From an uncultured Phycisphaerales bacterium (GTDB lineage Bacteria; Planctomycetota; Phycisphaerae; Phycisphaerales; UBA1924): a DNA stretch of 52,908 nt. Where the stretch lies: NCBI GenBank assembly GCA_937995595.1, contig CALKJW010000023.1, forward strand, positions 1 to 52,908. Reading direction: 5' to 3'. This document shows, one piece after another, positions 1-7,732 of this stretch (within the stretch, counting starts at the first letter, position 1; the number at the start of each line of letters is the position of its first letter). The notes beneath the pieces were generated by a model. That model searched no databases. It was not told the origin of the DNA and worked only from the letters and a program-made list of their open reading frames with translations. Made by a program: the position numbers and the translations under genes.

Positions 1-6
1 GGGCGG

Positions 7-209
7 GAGTGCGGAGTGCGGAGTGCGGAAGGCAGACGGCGGAAGGCGGAAGGCGGAAGGCGGAAGGCGGAAGGCGGAAGGCGGAAGGCGGAAGGCGGAA
101 GGCGGAAGGCGGAAGGCGGAAGGCGCGTGATCGTAGAATCACCGCTCCCACTTCCCACTTCCCACTTCCCACTTCCCACTTCCCACTTCCCACTTCCCAC
201 GTCCCACTT
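7..209. repeat. Two opposed heptanucleotide repeat arrays with a central hairpin
   Basis: From base 7 to 125 the sequence is 17 consecutive 7-base units: three GAGTGCG, then GAAGGCA, GACGGCG and twelve perfect GAAGGCG. After a 21-base spacer, 147-209 holds nine units of CCCACTT (one variant, CCCACGT), which on the other strand read AAGTGGG. The arrays are therefore similar GAAG-containing heptads in opposite orientation and can pair imperfectly. The spacer has its own small stem, GTGAT (127-131) with ATCAC (137-141). An open frame runs through the array into the next gene and gives a repetitive Arg/Lys/Glu/Gly peptide, but this is not a credible protein. The 7-base period resembles the short tandem repeats of cyanobacterial genomes. 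Confidence 0.93.
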
Positions 210-233
210 GCGGCTTCTCCTACACTCGGGCCC

Positions 234-890
234 ATGCCGGAGCCGAACGACACCGCCGCGCCACAGCCGATGCAGCCGGCGATCCTGCCGCGCTGGCACG
301 TGCACCGGCGGCTCTACGACTGGGTGCTGTCGCTGGCGCACCACAGGCACGCGACCGCGGCGTTGTTCGTCGTGAGTTTCGCCGAGTCGAGTTTCTTCCC
401 CGTTCCGCCCGACGTGCTGCAGATCGCGCTCACGCTCGAGCGTCGCTCGCGGGCGTGGTGGTACGCGACGGTCAGCACCGTCGCGAGCGTGCTGGGCGGC
501 GTGTTCGGCTGGGTCATCGGCTTTGCGCTCTGGGCCGTCGTGTCGGAGTGGTTCTTCCGTTTCGTCCCCGGCGTGACGCCGGACAACTTCGCGCTGGTCG
601 AGCGCAAGTTCCACGAGAACGCCTTCCTCACCGTTTTCACGGCCGCGTTTACGCCCATCCCCTACAAGGTCTTCACCATCGCCGCGGGCGTGTTCCACGT
701 CTCGCTGTGGATGCTGGTGATCGGTTCGATCGTCGGCCGCGGGGGGCGGTTCTTCGCCGTCGCGGCGTTGATCTACGTCTTCGGCCCGCCGGTGAAGAAG
801 TTCATCGAGAAGTACTTCAACCTGCTCACGCTCGCGCTGGTCGCGGTGCTGGTGATCGGCGTCGTGGTCTGGCGTGTCGTCAAGGGCTGA
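234..890 (+). CDS. DedA/YqaA-family (VTT domain) inner-membrane protein
   Basis: A 218-residue integral membrane protein. It starts near residue 30 with an amphipathic stretch, then shows the family pattern SFAESSFFPVPPDVL (an acidic residue followed by FFPVPPD), a first long hydrophobic segment, and the later TPIPYKVFTIAAG motif followed by two more hydrophobic segments and a basic C-terminal end (WRVVKG). The E...FPVPPD and TPIPYKV pair is typical of YqaA/DedA (SNARE-associated/VTT) proteins, which are linked to membrane homeostasis and lipid carrier flipping. The frame extends 75 codons upstream through the heptad repeat; I put the start at the ATG at 234 because the extension is pure repeat. 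The precise substrate cannot be told from the sequence. Confidence 0.85.
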   Translation: MPEPNDTAAPQPMQPAILPRWHVHRRLYDWVLSLAHHRHATAALFVVSFAESSFFPVPPDVLQIALTLERRSRAWWYATVSTVASVLGGVFGWVIGFALWAVVSEWFFRFVPGVTPDNFALVERKFHENAFLTVFTAAFTPIPYKVFTIAAGVFHVSLWMLVIGSIVGRGGRFFAVAALIYVFGPPVKKFIEKYFNLLTLALVAVLVIGVVVWRVVKG

Positions 891-1022
891 GCGGGTGTTC
901 CGATGCGGGGGCGGAGCGCCGCGCGGCGCGGGTCTCGGGCCGGCGCGTGCGGATCTGCGCGGATCCTTCCGCTTTGCCACTCCCGCGCCGCCGATCCCTA
1001 CCATCCGCCACGGAGGACTCGC

Positions 1023-2069
1023 ATGGCGATCATGGTCACGGGCGGCGCGGGGTACATCGGCTCGCACGCGGTGCAGCGGCTGCTGGACGACGGGCACCGC
1101 GTGGTCTGCGTCGACAACCTCTTCCGCGGCCACCGCGAGGCGGTGGAGTTCCTGGCGCGCGGCGCGGGCGACCGGCTGACCTTCGTGCCCGCGGACGTGG
1201 GGGACCGCGACCTGATGCTCCGGCTGATCGCCGAGCATGGCGTCAGGACCGTCATGCACTTTGCCGCGCTGGCGTACGTCGGCGAGAGCGTGAACGCGCC
1301 GCTGCGTTACTACCGTGCCAACGCGGCGTCGATGCTCGGCCTGCTCGAGGCGGTCGAGGCCTCGCACGCGCTGCCCGGCGGGGGGGTGTCGCGGTTCGTG
1401 TTCTCCAGCACGTGCGCCAGTTACGGCGAGCCCTCGCGCGAGAACATCCCCATCCGCGAGACCTGCCCGCAGTCGCCGATCAACCCCTACGGCTGGTCGA
1501 AACTGCACGGCGAGCGCATGCTCACGGACTTTGCCGACACGTGCGCCCGCGCTGGCCGGCCCTTCGCCACGGCGCGGCTGAGGTACTTCAACGTCGCCGG
1601 CAGCGACCCGGCGGGGCTCATCGGCGAGCACCACGAGCCCGAGACGCACGTCATCCCCGTCGCGCTGCAGGCGGTGCTCGGCCAGCGCGAGGCGTTCACG
1701 ATCTTCGGGACCGACTACCCCACGCCCGACGGCACGTGCATCCGCGACTACGTGCACGTGGTCGATCTCGTCGACGCGCACGTCGCGGTGATGAACGCGA
1801 TCCGGCCCGGCGAGCAGCGCGTGTACAACCTCGGCATCGGCAACGGGTTCTCGGTGCGCCAGGTGATCGACAGCGTGCAGCGCGTCACCGGCGTGAGGTT
1901 GAACATCAGGGAAGGGCCACGCCGCCCCGGCGACCCGCCCGAACTCTTCGCCGATCCGCGGAAGATCCGCGAGGAACTGGGCTGGAAGGCCCGCTACACC
2001 GATCTGGACTCGATCGTGCAGACGGCCTGGCGCTGGTTCCGCGAGCACCCGCGCGGCTACACGGGCTGA
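1023..2069 (+). CDS. galE: UDP-glucose 4-epimerase
   Basis: A 348-residue extended short-chain dehydrogenase that interconverts UDP-glucose and UDP-galactose using bound NAD. The N-terminus VTGGAGYIGSH carries the glycine-rich NAD motif (G7, G10, G13). The catalytic Tyr-x-x-x-Lys is YGWSK (Y156, K160), preceded by FSSTCASYGEP with the catalytic Ser/Thr near residues 128-130. NPYGWSK, RYFNVAGSDP and YTPDGTCIRDYVHV-type blocks follow the GalE pattern in order, and the length is normal. GGAGG lies a few bases before the ATG at 1023, which decides this start over an upstream in-frame ATG at 903. The next gene begins 3 bases after the stop, so the two are probably cotranscribed. Confidence 0.95.
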   Translation: MAIMVTGGAGYIGSHAVQRLLDDGHRVVCVDNLFRGHREAVEFLARGAGDRLTFVPADVGDRDLMLRLIAEHGVRTVMHFAALAYVGESVNAPLRYYRANAASMLGLLEAVEASHALPGGGVSRFVFSSTCASYGEPSRENIPIRETCPQSPINPYGWSKLHGERMLTDFADTCARAGRPFATARLRYFNVAGSDPAGLIGEHHEPETHVIPVALQAVLGQREAFTIFGTDYPTPDGTCIRDYVHVVDLVDAHVAVMNAIRPGEQRVYNLGIGNGFSVRQVIDSVQRVTGVRLNIREGPRRPGDPPELFADPRKIREELGWKARYTDLDSIVQTAWRWFREHPRGYTG

Positions 2070-2072
2070 GCG

Positions 2073-3071
2073 ATGGCCGGGCCGCGCGCGATGCTCAACC
2101 TCGTCGTCTCGCCGTACCACCTCTCGACGCGCGAGCCCGTCGCGGCGATCGCCCTGACGCTGTGCGACCGCGCGGTGACCGCGCTGCCCGAGCCCGCGGA
2201 GGGTCGGACCCGCGCCGACGTACGCGCGGCGGTGGACCGCGCGCCGCGCCTCCTGCGGCTGCTGGAGTCGTGGCGGTGGTCGGGCCCGCTGTGGCGCGCG
2301 GGCGTCGTCGGGTCCGGCGAGCCGCACGACCGACCGTTCGACGGCGTCGCCGCGGCGGGGCGCGACGTCTGGACCGACGCGGCCTTCGCGCGCCTGGCCG
2401 CGCACGTGAACCCGCCGGCGCGCACGGCCGCGGGCGAGGGAGCAGCGCCGGGCGGCGAGGCCGACCGCTGGCTCGACGCGCTGTGCGCGGACATGCTCCG
2501 CGGCGGGCCGGACCCGCGGCTCTCGACCGCGGTCGTCGCCGCGCTGGACCGGTACGCCGCGGCGCACGGGTGCGTCGCGGTGCGCGGGCCGACCGACAGC
2601 CTGGCGCAGCGGGCCGAGGCGAGGCTGACGACGCGCGTGTTCGCGGTCGCCGTGCCGGTCATGAGCCGCGCCGCGGGCGGGCGGATCGTGGACCTGCGGG
2701 CCGCGCTGCGCGGGCCGCTCGACGCGCTCCGCGCGGCGATGGCGGCCGCGTTCGAGTCCGGGTCCGCGCCCGACGCCGACGCGCTGGGGGCGGCCGCGCG
2801 CCGGTACACCGACGCCTTCGAGGGATGGTTCGCCGCGGCGTCACGCGACGACGAGAACGACCAGCGCACCATGCGCGAGTTCGTCAGCATCACCGGTGTG
2901 CGCCTCCCGGCCGATGCCGCGCTGCTCTCGGCCCGCGCGGCGATGCGCGGCGTGTCGCGCGCCGCGGGGCGGGGGGGAGAGGGCGTGCCGACACGCGCCA
3001 CGCCCGCCGATCCCGCGCGGACGCTGTGCGCGCTGCTCATCCGACCCATGAACGTGCGGCCGCTGGAGTGA
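2073..3071 (+). CDS. Hypothetical protein downstream of galE
   Basis: A 332-residue protein that I do not recognise. It begins MAGPRAMLNLVVSPYHLSTREP and could start at the second Met (codon 7). It is rich in Ala, Arg and Asp, has no signal peptide and no clear membrane segment, and is probably cytoplasmic and mostly helical. The spacing of 3 bases after galE and the same strand suggest translation from the same mRNA, but that gives no functional clue beyond a possible link to nucleotide-sugar or surface polysaccharide metabolism. Third-position GC and codon use match its neighbours, so it looks native. No repeats or catalytic motifs could be picked out. Confidence 0.75.
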   Translation: MAGPRAMLNLVVSPYHLSTREPVAAIALTLCDRAVTALPEPAEGRTRADVRAAVDRAPRLLRLLESWRWSGPLWRAGVVGSGEPHDRPFDGVAAAGRDVWTDAAFARLAAHVNPPARTAAGEGAAPGGEADRWLDALCADMLRGGPDPRLSTAVVAALDRYAAAHGCVAVRGPTDSLAQRAEARLTTRVFAVAVPVMSRAAGGRIVDLRAALRGPLDALRAAMAAAFESGSAPDADALGAAARRYTDAFEGWFAAASRDDENDQRTMREFVSITGVRLPADAALLSARAAMRGVSRAAGRGGEGVPTRATPADPARTLCALLIRPMNVRPLE

Positions 3072-3129
3072 AGGGGCGATGCTCTCCGCGCCCCCAGCGC
3101 CTCTGCGAGAAACGCCCGGCCATCGGCGC

Positions 3130-3143
3130 AGGACTCAGGACTC
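3130..3143. repeat. Heptad repeat pair overlapping the lgt stop codon
   Basis: Two direct copies of AGGACTC. Read on the minus strand they are GAGTCCT GAGTCCT, identical to the pair at 40455-40468 in the opposite orientation. The lgt stop codon (3135-3137) and its last codons (Glu-Ser-stop) lie inside the repeat. Confidence 0.8.
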
Positions 3144-4193
3144 CACGCGCTCCGCTTGGCCGCTTGCCCGCAGACGCACCCACGCCGCGAGCCCGATTCC
3201 GCAGGGGATCATCGCCACGCTGAGCCACTGCCCGCGCGAGAGGCCCATCGGCCGCCCGGCGTCGCCGAACTGTTCATCGGGCAGGCGGATGGTTTCGGTG
3301 AGGATGCGCAGCACGCCGTAGCCGACGAGCCACACCGCCGCGAGCACGCCGGCGCGTGCCCACACGCTCTCGCGAGCCCTTCGCTGCCACAGCCACACGC
3401 TCCACGACACCGCGCCCAGCACGACGCCCTCGGCGACGGCCTGGTACAACTGACTGGGGTGCCTGCTCGAGAGCAGCGGCCGCAACTGGTCGGCGAACTC
3501 GGACGACCGCTCGACGAGGATCTCGAGTTGACGCGCGAAGGGCCGGCCCGGCGCGGCCCGTTCGGCCAGATGAAACAGCGCGTCGGCCTGATCGACCGTC
3601 AGCGGCGGGGGGTTGCGGAGCAGCAGTTCCTGCGGGTACTGCACGCTCCACCACGGGCCGGGCGTGCCCGGCGGCGAGACGATCCGCCCGAGCAGTTCGC
3701 CGTTGATGAAGTTGGCGCAGCGCCCGAAGAACAGGCCGAAGGGCGCGGCGAGCGTGAGCGCGTCCATGACGTGCAGCACCGAGCAGCGGCCCTCGACCTG
3801 TCCCTGCTGGTCGCGCCAGCCGCGCGAGACGCGCCACGCCGCGAGCACCAGCCCGGCCATCGCGCCGTGGCTGGCCATGCCGCCGTGGTTGATGGCCACG
3901 CCGCCCCACCACGGGAAGGTGTCGAAGAACGTCCACGCCAGCGACGGCTGGTAGAAGATCACGTAGCCCAGCCGCCCGCCGACGAGCGTGAGACCGATGA
4001 ACCACATCATCGCGTCGGCCACGCGGTGCGCGGGGATGGCCAGCCAGCCGCGGCGAGCCAGCGGCCGCAGCACGAGGTACGCGCACGCGAAGCCGGCCAG
4101 GTACGACACGCCGTACCAGCGGATCGCCAGCCAGTCCGCGATGCGGACGATCACGGGGTCGATCGTGTGCAGCCACGCGGCCAGGGTCGCCAT
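3135..4193 (-). CDS. lgt: Prolipoprotein diacylglyceryl transferase
   Basis: A 352-residue inner-membrane enzyme that moves the diacylglyceryl group of phosphatidylglycerol onto the lipobox cysteine of prelipoproteins. Family motifs appear in order: IRWYGVSYLAGF near the N-terminus, VGGRLGYVIFY, NHGGMASHGAMAG (the conserved H-G-G-x-x-S-H-G block), and FGLFFGRCANFINGELLGR, the signature around the phosphatidylglycerol-binding arginine. The C-terminal half has HPSQLYQA and three hydrophobic segments. It is somewhat longer than the usual 260-300 residues because of an extra stretch after the signature. Start chosen at the ATG at 4193. It is last in a minus-strand run, 40 bases after the flavoprotein gene. 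Its stop lies in a heptad repeat. Confidence 0.95.
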   Translation of the reverse strand: MATLAAWLHTIDPVIVRIADWLAIRWYGVSYLAGFACAYLVLRPLARRGWLAIPAHRVADAMMWFIGLTLVGGRLGYVIFYQPSLAWTFFDTFPWWGGVAINHGGMASHGAMAGLVLAAWRVSRGWRDQQGQVEGRCSVLHVMDALTLAAPFGLFFGRCANFINGELLGRIVSPPGTPGPWWSVQYPQELLLRNPPPLTVDQADALFHLAERAAPGRPFARQLEILVERSSEFADQLRPLLSSRHPSQLYQAVAEGVVLGAVSWSVWLWQRRARESVWARAGVLAAVWLVGYGVLRILTETIRLPDEQFGDAGRPMGLSRGQWLSVAMIPCGIGLAAWVRLRASGQAERVES

Positions 4194-4233
4194 GCCCCAA
4201 GCGTAGGGTGCGCGGCCGCGGGCGCGGCCCGGC

Positions 4234-5388
4234 TCAGGCGGTCGCCGCGCCGGCGAAGAAGCGCCGGTGCGAGGCGAGGATGCGCCGGCACGCGGCCGGG
4301 TCGGGCGTCGGGTTCTCGACGCCGCGTTCGACTGTGCCGCCGAGCACGACCGCGTCGCGTCTGGGGAACATGTACCCGTCGCCGTGGCTGAGCAGGTACG
4401 GCAGGTTCTGCGGTCGCAGCAGGACGACCTGCCCGCGCACGCCCGTCAGCCGCGGGTCGGCCACGATCGCGCGGGCACCAAGGCCCAGGCAGTTCACCAC
4501 CACGCGTTCGCGCAGGCCGCGCAGATCGTCGAACGATTCGAAGGTGCGCGGCACGATCTCGCCGCCGAGCGTCCGCACCTCATGCACCAGCCGCGGCAGA
4601 AAGACCGGCGGCTCGACGAGCATCGTGCGCACGACCCCGCCGGGGACCTGCAGGCCGGCGATGGGCAGCCGCGCGAGCGGCTCCGGCGTGCCGCCCAGGT
4701 CCGACGGGATGTGCCGCAGGCCGCCGCCGCCGTCGCCGCAGACGAAGTTGGGCCTGCGGGCCACGCCCCAGTCGCCATGATCGGCCAGCGTCGCGAACCG
4801 CGCGTGCGAGCCGCGCAGCACGCGGTCGAAGAATCCCGGATCGCCGGGCGGGCTGCCGCGCGAAACCAGCGACGGGGCCCACTGTGCGCCGGCGAGCCAG
4901 GACGTGGTCCCGTCGAGCGTGTCGCGCGCGTAGACGCGCACGCGCCGGCCCGCGCCGAGCAGTTCGCACGCCGCGGTCAGGCCGACGACGCCTGCGCCGA
5001 GCACGGCGACAGGCTCCTCCGCCGGGGCGTGACCGCGCACCAGCCGGAGCGCCTCGGCCGCGCACCCCCACGAGAGCGTGACCCCCGCGCCGCCGTGCCC
5101 ATAGTTATGTATAACTAATAAGTTGTCTCGACGCTCGCACTCGACGCGGACGCGCCCGCTGCGGTACGGGCGTATGCCCGCGCGCATCGCCGCCACCATC
5201 GCGTCCGAAAGGTCCGGCGCGGGAAACAGCCGCGGGCCGGTCGCGGGCGCTGCGCCGGCCTGTGCCGCTCCCGCTTGGCCGCCGCGCGCGGCGCACCCGC
5301 CCACGCCCGCGAGCGCGCCCGCGGCCAGCGCCGCCGCGCCGCGAAGGAACGCCCGCCGGTCCGGCCGCGCCTCGCCTGTTGTGGCCAT
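4234..5388 (-). CDS. Secreted D-amino-acid-oxidase-like flavoprotein with permuted motif order
   Basis: A 384-residue FAD-dependent oxidoreductase. The N-terminus has a twin-arginine signal (RRAFLRGAAA, residues 11-20) ending in VGGC, which could also act as a lipobox. Residues 71-118 carry GIRPYR (arginine 73) and HNYGHGG (94-100) followed by WGCAAEAL. In D-amino-acid oxidases these blocks form the C-terminal end of the chain. Only after them comes the nucleotide-binding motif GAGVVG (131-136), which normally starts the chain, then GTTSWLAGAQWAP, VVNCLGLGA (298-306), VRGQVVLL, YMFPRR with tyrosine 339, VVLGGT, and the chain stops soon after. So all conserved elements are present but circularly permuted. 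Codons around 5101-5123 are unusually AT-rich, including TTA TTA, unlike the rest of the gene. Likely an exported D-amino-acid or related amine oxidase; the substrate is unknown. Confidence 0.85.
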   Translation of the reverse strand: MATTGEARPDRRAFLRGAAALAAGALAGVGGCAARGGQAGAAQAGAAPATGPRLFPAPDLSDAMVAAMRAGIRPYRSGRVRVECERRDNLLVIHNYGHGGAGVTLSWGCAAEALRLVRGHAPAEEPVAVLGAGVVGLTAACELLGAGRRVRVYARDTLDGTTSWLAGAQWAPSLVSRGSPPGDPGFFDRVLRGSHARFATLADHGDWGVARRPNFVCGDGGGGLRHIPSDLGGTPEPLARLPIAGLQVPGGVVRTMLVEPPVFLPRLVHEVRTLGGEIVPRTFESFDDLRGLRERVVVNCLGLGARAIVADPRLTGVRGQVVLLRPQNLPYLLSHGDGYMFPRRDAVVLGGTVERGVENPTPDPAACRRILASHRRFFAGAATA

Positions 5389-5394
5389 GCGTGC

Positions 5395-6237
5395 TCACTC
5401 CGCGTCGATGCCGTAGAACCGTCGGGTGTTGTCGTTGATCTGCGCGTGAAGCTCGTCGAACGGCACGGCGCGGAGGTCCGCCAGCGCCCGGGCCGTCACC
5501 GCCGCCCACCCCGGCATGCACGGCCGCCTGCCGCGGTGAGGAACCGGCGCGAGAAACGGCGCATCGGTCTCGACCATGAGCCGGTCGGCGGGAACGAGCC
5601 GGGCGGCGTCGCGCACCTCCGGCGCGTTGGGGTAGGTCAACACGCCGGTGAACGACACCCACGCGCCGAAGTCCAGCACCTTGCGGATATCCGCCGGCCC
5701 GCCCGTGAAGCAGTGAAACACGAACCGCGTGGGGTCGAGCCCCGAAGCGCCCAGCACCGGGATCAGGTCGTCGAACGCCTCGCGGCAGTGGATCACCACC
5801 GGCAGGCCGCCGCGCTTGCCGATCCCGCCGGGCCCGTCGTGGTTGCACGAGGCGATGAAGGCCAGTTGCTCGTCGAGCACGGCGCGCTGCACGTTTCGCG
5901 CCGGACGCGGGTAGTGGTTGTCGAGCCCCAGTTCGCCCCACGCCACGCACCTGGGGTCGCTCGCCACGCGGCGCAGGTTCTCCCACTCGTGCCCGGCTCG
6001 CCCCGCGTTGCGGCGTTCGGCTGGATCGTCGTCGGCGTCGGCGTACAGCGGGTGCACGCCCGCGGAGCACCATACGCGGTCGTGCGCACGGGCGACGGCC
6101 AGCGCGTCGAGGCAGTCGTGCGTCGTCGTCGAGATCGTGACCGCCCCCGTCACGCCCTCGGCGCGGGCGTGGGCCATCACCTCCGGCACGCGCCCGGCGA
6201 ACTCGGGGAACGTGAGGTGGCAGTGCGTGTCGATCAC
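5395..6237 (-). CDS. tatD: TatD-family metal-dependent hydrolase
   Basis: A 280-residue TIM-barrel hydrolase of the TatD family, whose members act as metal-dependent DNA 3'-exonucleases or deoxyribonucleases. The metal ligands are visible: DTHCHL at the N-terminus (H5, H7), the glutamate in WGELGLDNH, the histidine in VIHCREA, the histidine in FHCFTGG, and the aspartate in ETDAPFLAP. Length is slightly above the usual 255-265 because of a loop after HPLYADADDD. The start codon is GTG at 6235-6237, which overlaps the stop of the upstream nuclease gene by 4 bases (GTGA), so translation is probably coupled. The flavoprotein gene begins 6 bases after its stop. Confidence 0.93.
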   Translation of the reverse strand: MIDTHCHLTFPEFAGRVPEVMAHARAEGVTGAVTISTTTHDCLDALAVARAHDRVWCSAGVHPLYADADDDPAERRNAGRAGHEWENLRRVASDPRCVAWGELGLDNHYPRPARNVQRAVLDEQLAFIASCNHDGPGGIGKRGGLPVVIHCREAFDDLIPVLGASGLDPTRFVFHCFTGGPADIRKVLDFGAWVSFTGVLTYPNAPEVRDAARLVPADRLMVETDAPFLAPVPHRGRRPCMPGWAAVTARALADLRAVPFDELHAQINDNTRRFYGIDAE

Positions 6238-6689
6238 GGCTCTTCGTTCTGCGCGGCGTCCAACACGTGCTCGGCCACGTAGATCGGCACGTTGTTGGCG
6301 ATGCCCAGCGCGATCGCGTCGCTCGGCCGCGAGTCGATGTCGAGCAGTTTGCCGCTCTTGTCGCGCACCTTCAGCACGGCGAAGAACGTGTGCTCGGCCA
6401 GGTCGCTGATGAGAATCTGCTCGAGTTTCCCGCCCATCGCCTCGATGATGTTCATCAGCAGGTCGTGCGTCTGCGGGCGCTTGATCGGGATGCCCTTGAG
6501 GCGCCGCTCGATCGCCTGCGCCTCGGGCAGGCCGATCACGATCGGGAACGACCGCCCGTTCTCCACCTGCGAGAACGACTCTCCCTCGCCGTCCTCCGAG
6601 GGCACGGCGGCCACCTCGCGCAACTCGATGATCTGGTAGTCATTGAGTTCGCGGATCAGGATTCGGGAGAGTTCCATGCGCACCGGCAT
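6234..6689 (-). CDS. Bifunctional nuclease family protein (DUF151)
   Basis: A 151-residue protein of the bifunctional nuclease (BFN/DUF151) family, named after members with DNase and RNase activity. Visible family blocks are FPIVIGLPEAQAIERRL in the first half, RPQTHDLL, then TFFAVLKV and DSRPSDAIALG, the last being the family's best-conserved motif, and a C-terminal helix ending QNEEP. Start set at the ATG at 6689, which has GAGGAG about 11 bases upstream; the longer frame through the neighbouring gene is not used. The stop overlaps the tatD GTG start. With tatD next door this is a small nucleic-acid-processing pair, although co-function is only inferred. Confidence 0.9.
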   Translation of the reverse strand: MPVRMELSRILIRELNDYQIIELREVAAVPSEDGEGESFSQVENGRSFPIVIGLPEAQAIERRLKGIPIKRPQTHDLLMNIIEAMGGKLEQILISDLAEHTFFAVLKVRDKSGKLLDIDSRPSDAIALGIANNVPIYVAEHVLDAAQNEEP

Positions 6690-6736
6690 CGGGCAGAGTC
6701 TCCTCGGGGCAATCATCGGCCCCGGGGCCGCGCCGG

Positions 6737-7633
6737 TCAACCGGCGCGACAAGGGCTTGCCCCAGTGTCCTGGTCGCCCGGCTGCGATCGGTTCGTTCGG
6801 GCAATCGGCGTGCGGCCGGTCCGGGCCGCGGCCGTCAACGCCGCCGCCGGCGCGCCGATCGACCCGACGCCGACCGCGCCCGTCCATGCCCGTGCCGCCT
6901 CGCGGGCGAGGCCGACCTTCATCGCCGCGAGCGTAAGAGTTGCATCGGCGACGACCGCTTCGCCGCCCGGCGGCGGCGCGCCTGTGTTGCTGTCGAGGCC
7001 CGAGGGCACGTCGACCGCGAGCACGGCAACACCCGGGCTGTCCCGCAGCGCGTTGACGGCCCGGACCAGTTCGAGCATCGGTCCTTCGGCCGGTCGGGTC
7101 AGGCCTGTGCCCAGAATGGCATCGACGACCAGAAGCGGGCGGCCGAGTCGCGCGGCCTCGGAACCGACCGCCAGGCCCGGTCTCCGTCCGCCGGCGACGA
7201 TCCGGACCCCGACCCGGCGCGCGAGGCGGTAGTTCACGGCGGCGTCGCCGCGATACCGCCGCGCCGCCGCGCCCAGCACGACCCCGAGGCGCGAACCAAG
7301 CCCCGCGTTGAACAGCCGCCGGGCGAGCGCGAGACCGTCGCCGCCGTTGTTGCCGGGCCCGCACACGATCAGCACGCGCGGCCGCGAGCCGGCCCGCTCG
7401 CACGCCGCGAGCGCGTGCCGCGCGACGCGCTCCAGCCCGGCCGCGGCGTTCTCCATCAGCAGGATCGAGGGCATGCCGAAGCGGCGCACGCACAGGTCGT
7501 CGACCCGGCGCGACCGCTCGCGCGAGAGAACGACCCGCGGGACGGTAAGCGAGGCGTCCTCGGCGACAACCGCCGCGGCCAGCGCGTCGCGCAGCACGCC
7601 CGCGGCGCGTGTACCCTTGGACCGCTTGCCCAT
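6737..7633 (-). CDS. nnrE: NAD(P)H-hydrate epimerase (YjeF N-domain)
   Basis: A 298-residue protein that epimerises the R and S forms of damaged NAD(P)H hydrate so that the dehydratase can repair them. The YjeF N-domain motifs are clear: ENAAAGLERVA, VLIVCGPGNNGGDGLALAR (the GPGNNGGDG nucleotide-binding loop), VVDAILGTGL (catalytic Asp) and AVDVPSGLDSNTG. About 45 residues precede the domain, starting MGKRSKG, and a C-terminal tail of about 35 residues follows. There is no dehydratase domain, unlike the fused E. coli enzyme; the separate nnrD is at 21645-22640. It is the first gene of a minus-strand run and is divergent from the glycosyltransferase gene, 99 bases away. Confidence 0.93.
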   Translation of the reverse strand: MGKRSKGTRAAGVLRDALAAAVVAEDASLTVPRVVLSRERSRRVDDLCVRRFGMPSILLMENAAAGLERVARHALAACERAGSRPRVLIVCGPGNNGGDGLALARRLFNAGLGSRLGVVLGAAARRYRGDAAVNYRLARRVGVRIVAGGRRPGLAVGSEAARLGRPLLVVDAILGTGLTRPAEGPMLELVRAVNALRDSPGVAVLAVDVPSGLDSNTGAPPPGGEAVVADATLTLAAMKVGLAREAARAWTGAVGVGSIGAPAAALTAAARTGRTPIARTNRSQPGDQDTGASPCRAG

Positions 7634-7732
7634 CGCGGCAGTGTACCGCGCGGCGGGAACCCGCCCGCTCTCCGCCGCGCCCGCCGGGCCGAACCGATCC
7701 GGAGTCACCGCTCCATCGACACGCTGATCGAC

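Noticed and set aside
1-230. Possible CRISPR array in the repeats at the left edge
   Set aside because: The units are 7 bases with no spacers, and no cas gene is present.
9-233. Repetitive N-terminal extension of the DedA-like protein
   Set aside because: It is encoded entirely by the heptad array, has no ribosome-binding site and makes only repeated Arg/Lys/Glu/Gly; the ATG at 234 gives a normal family protein.
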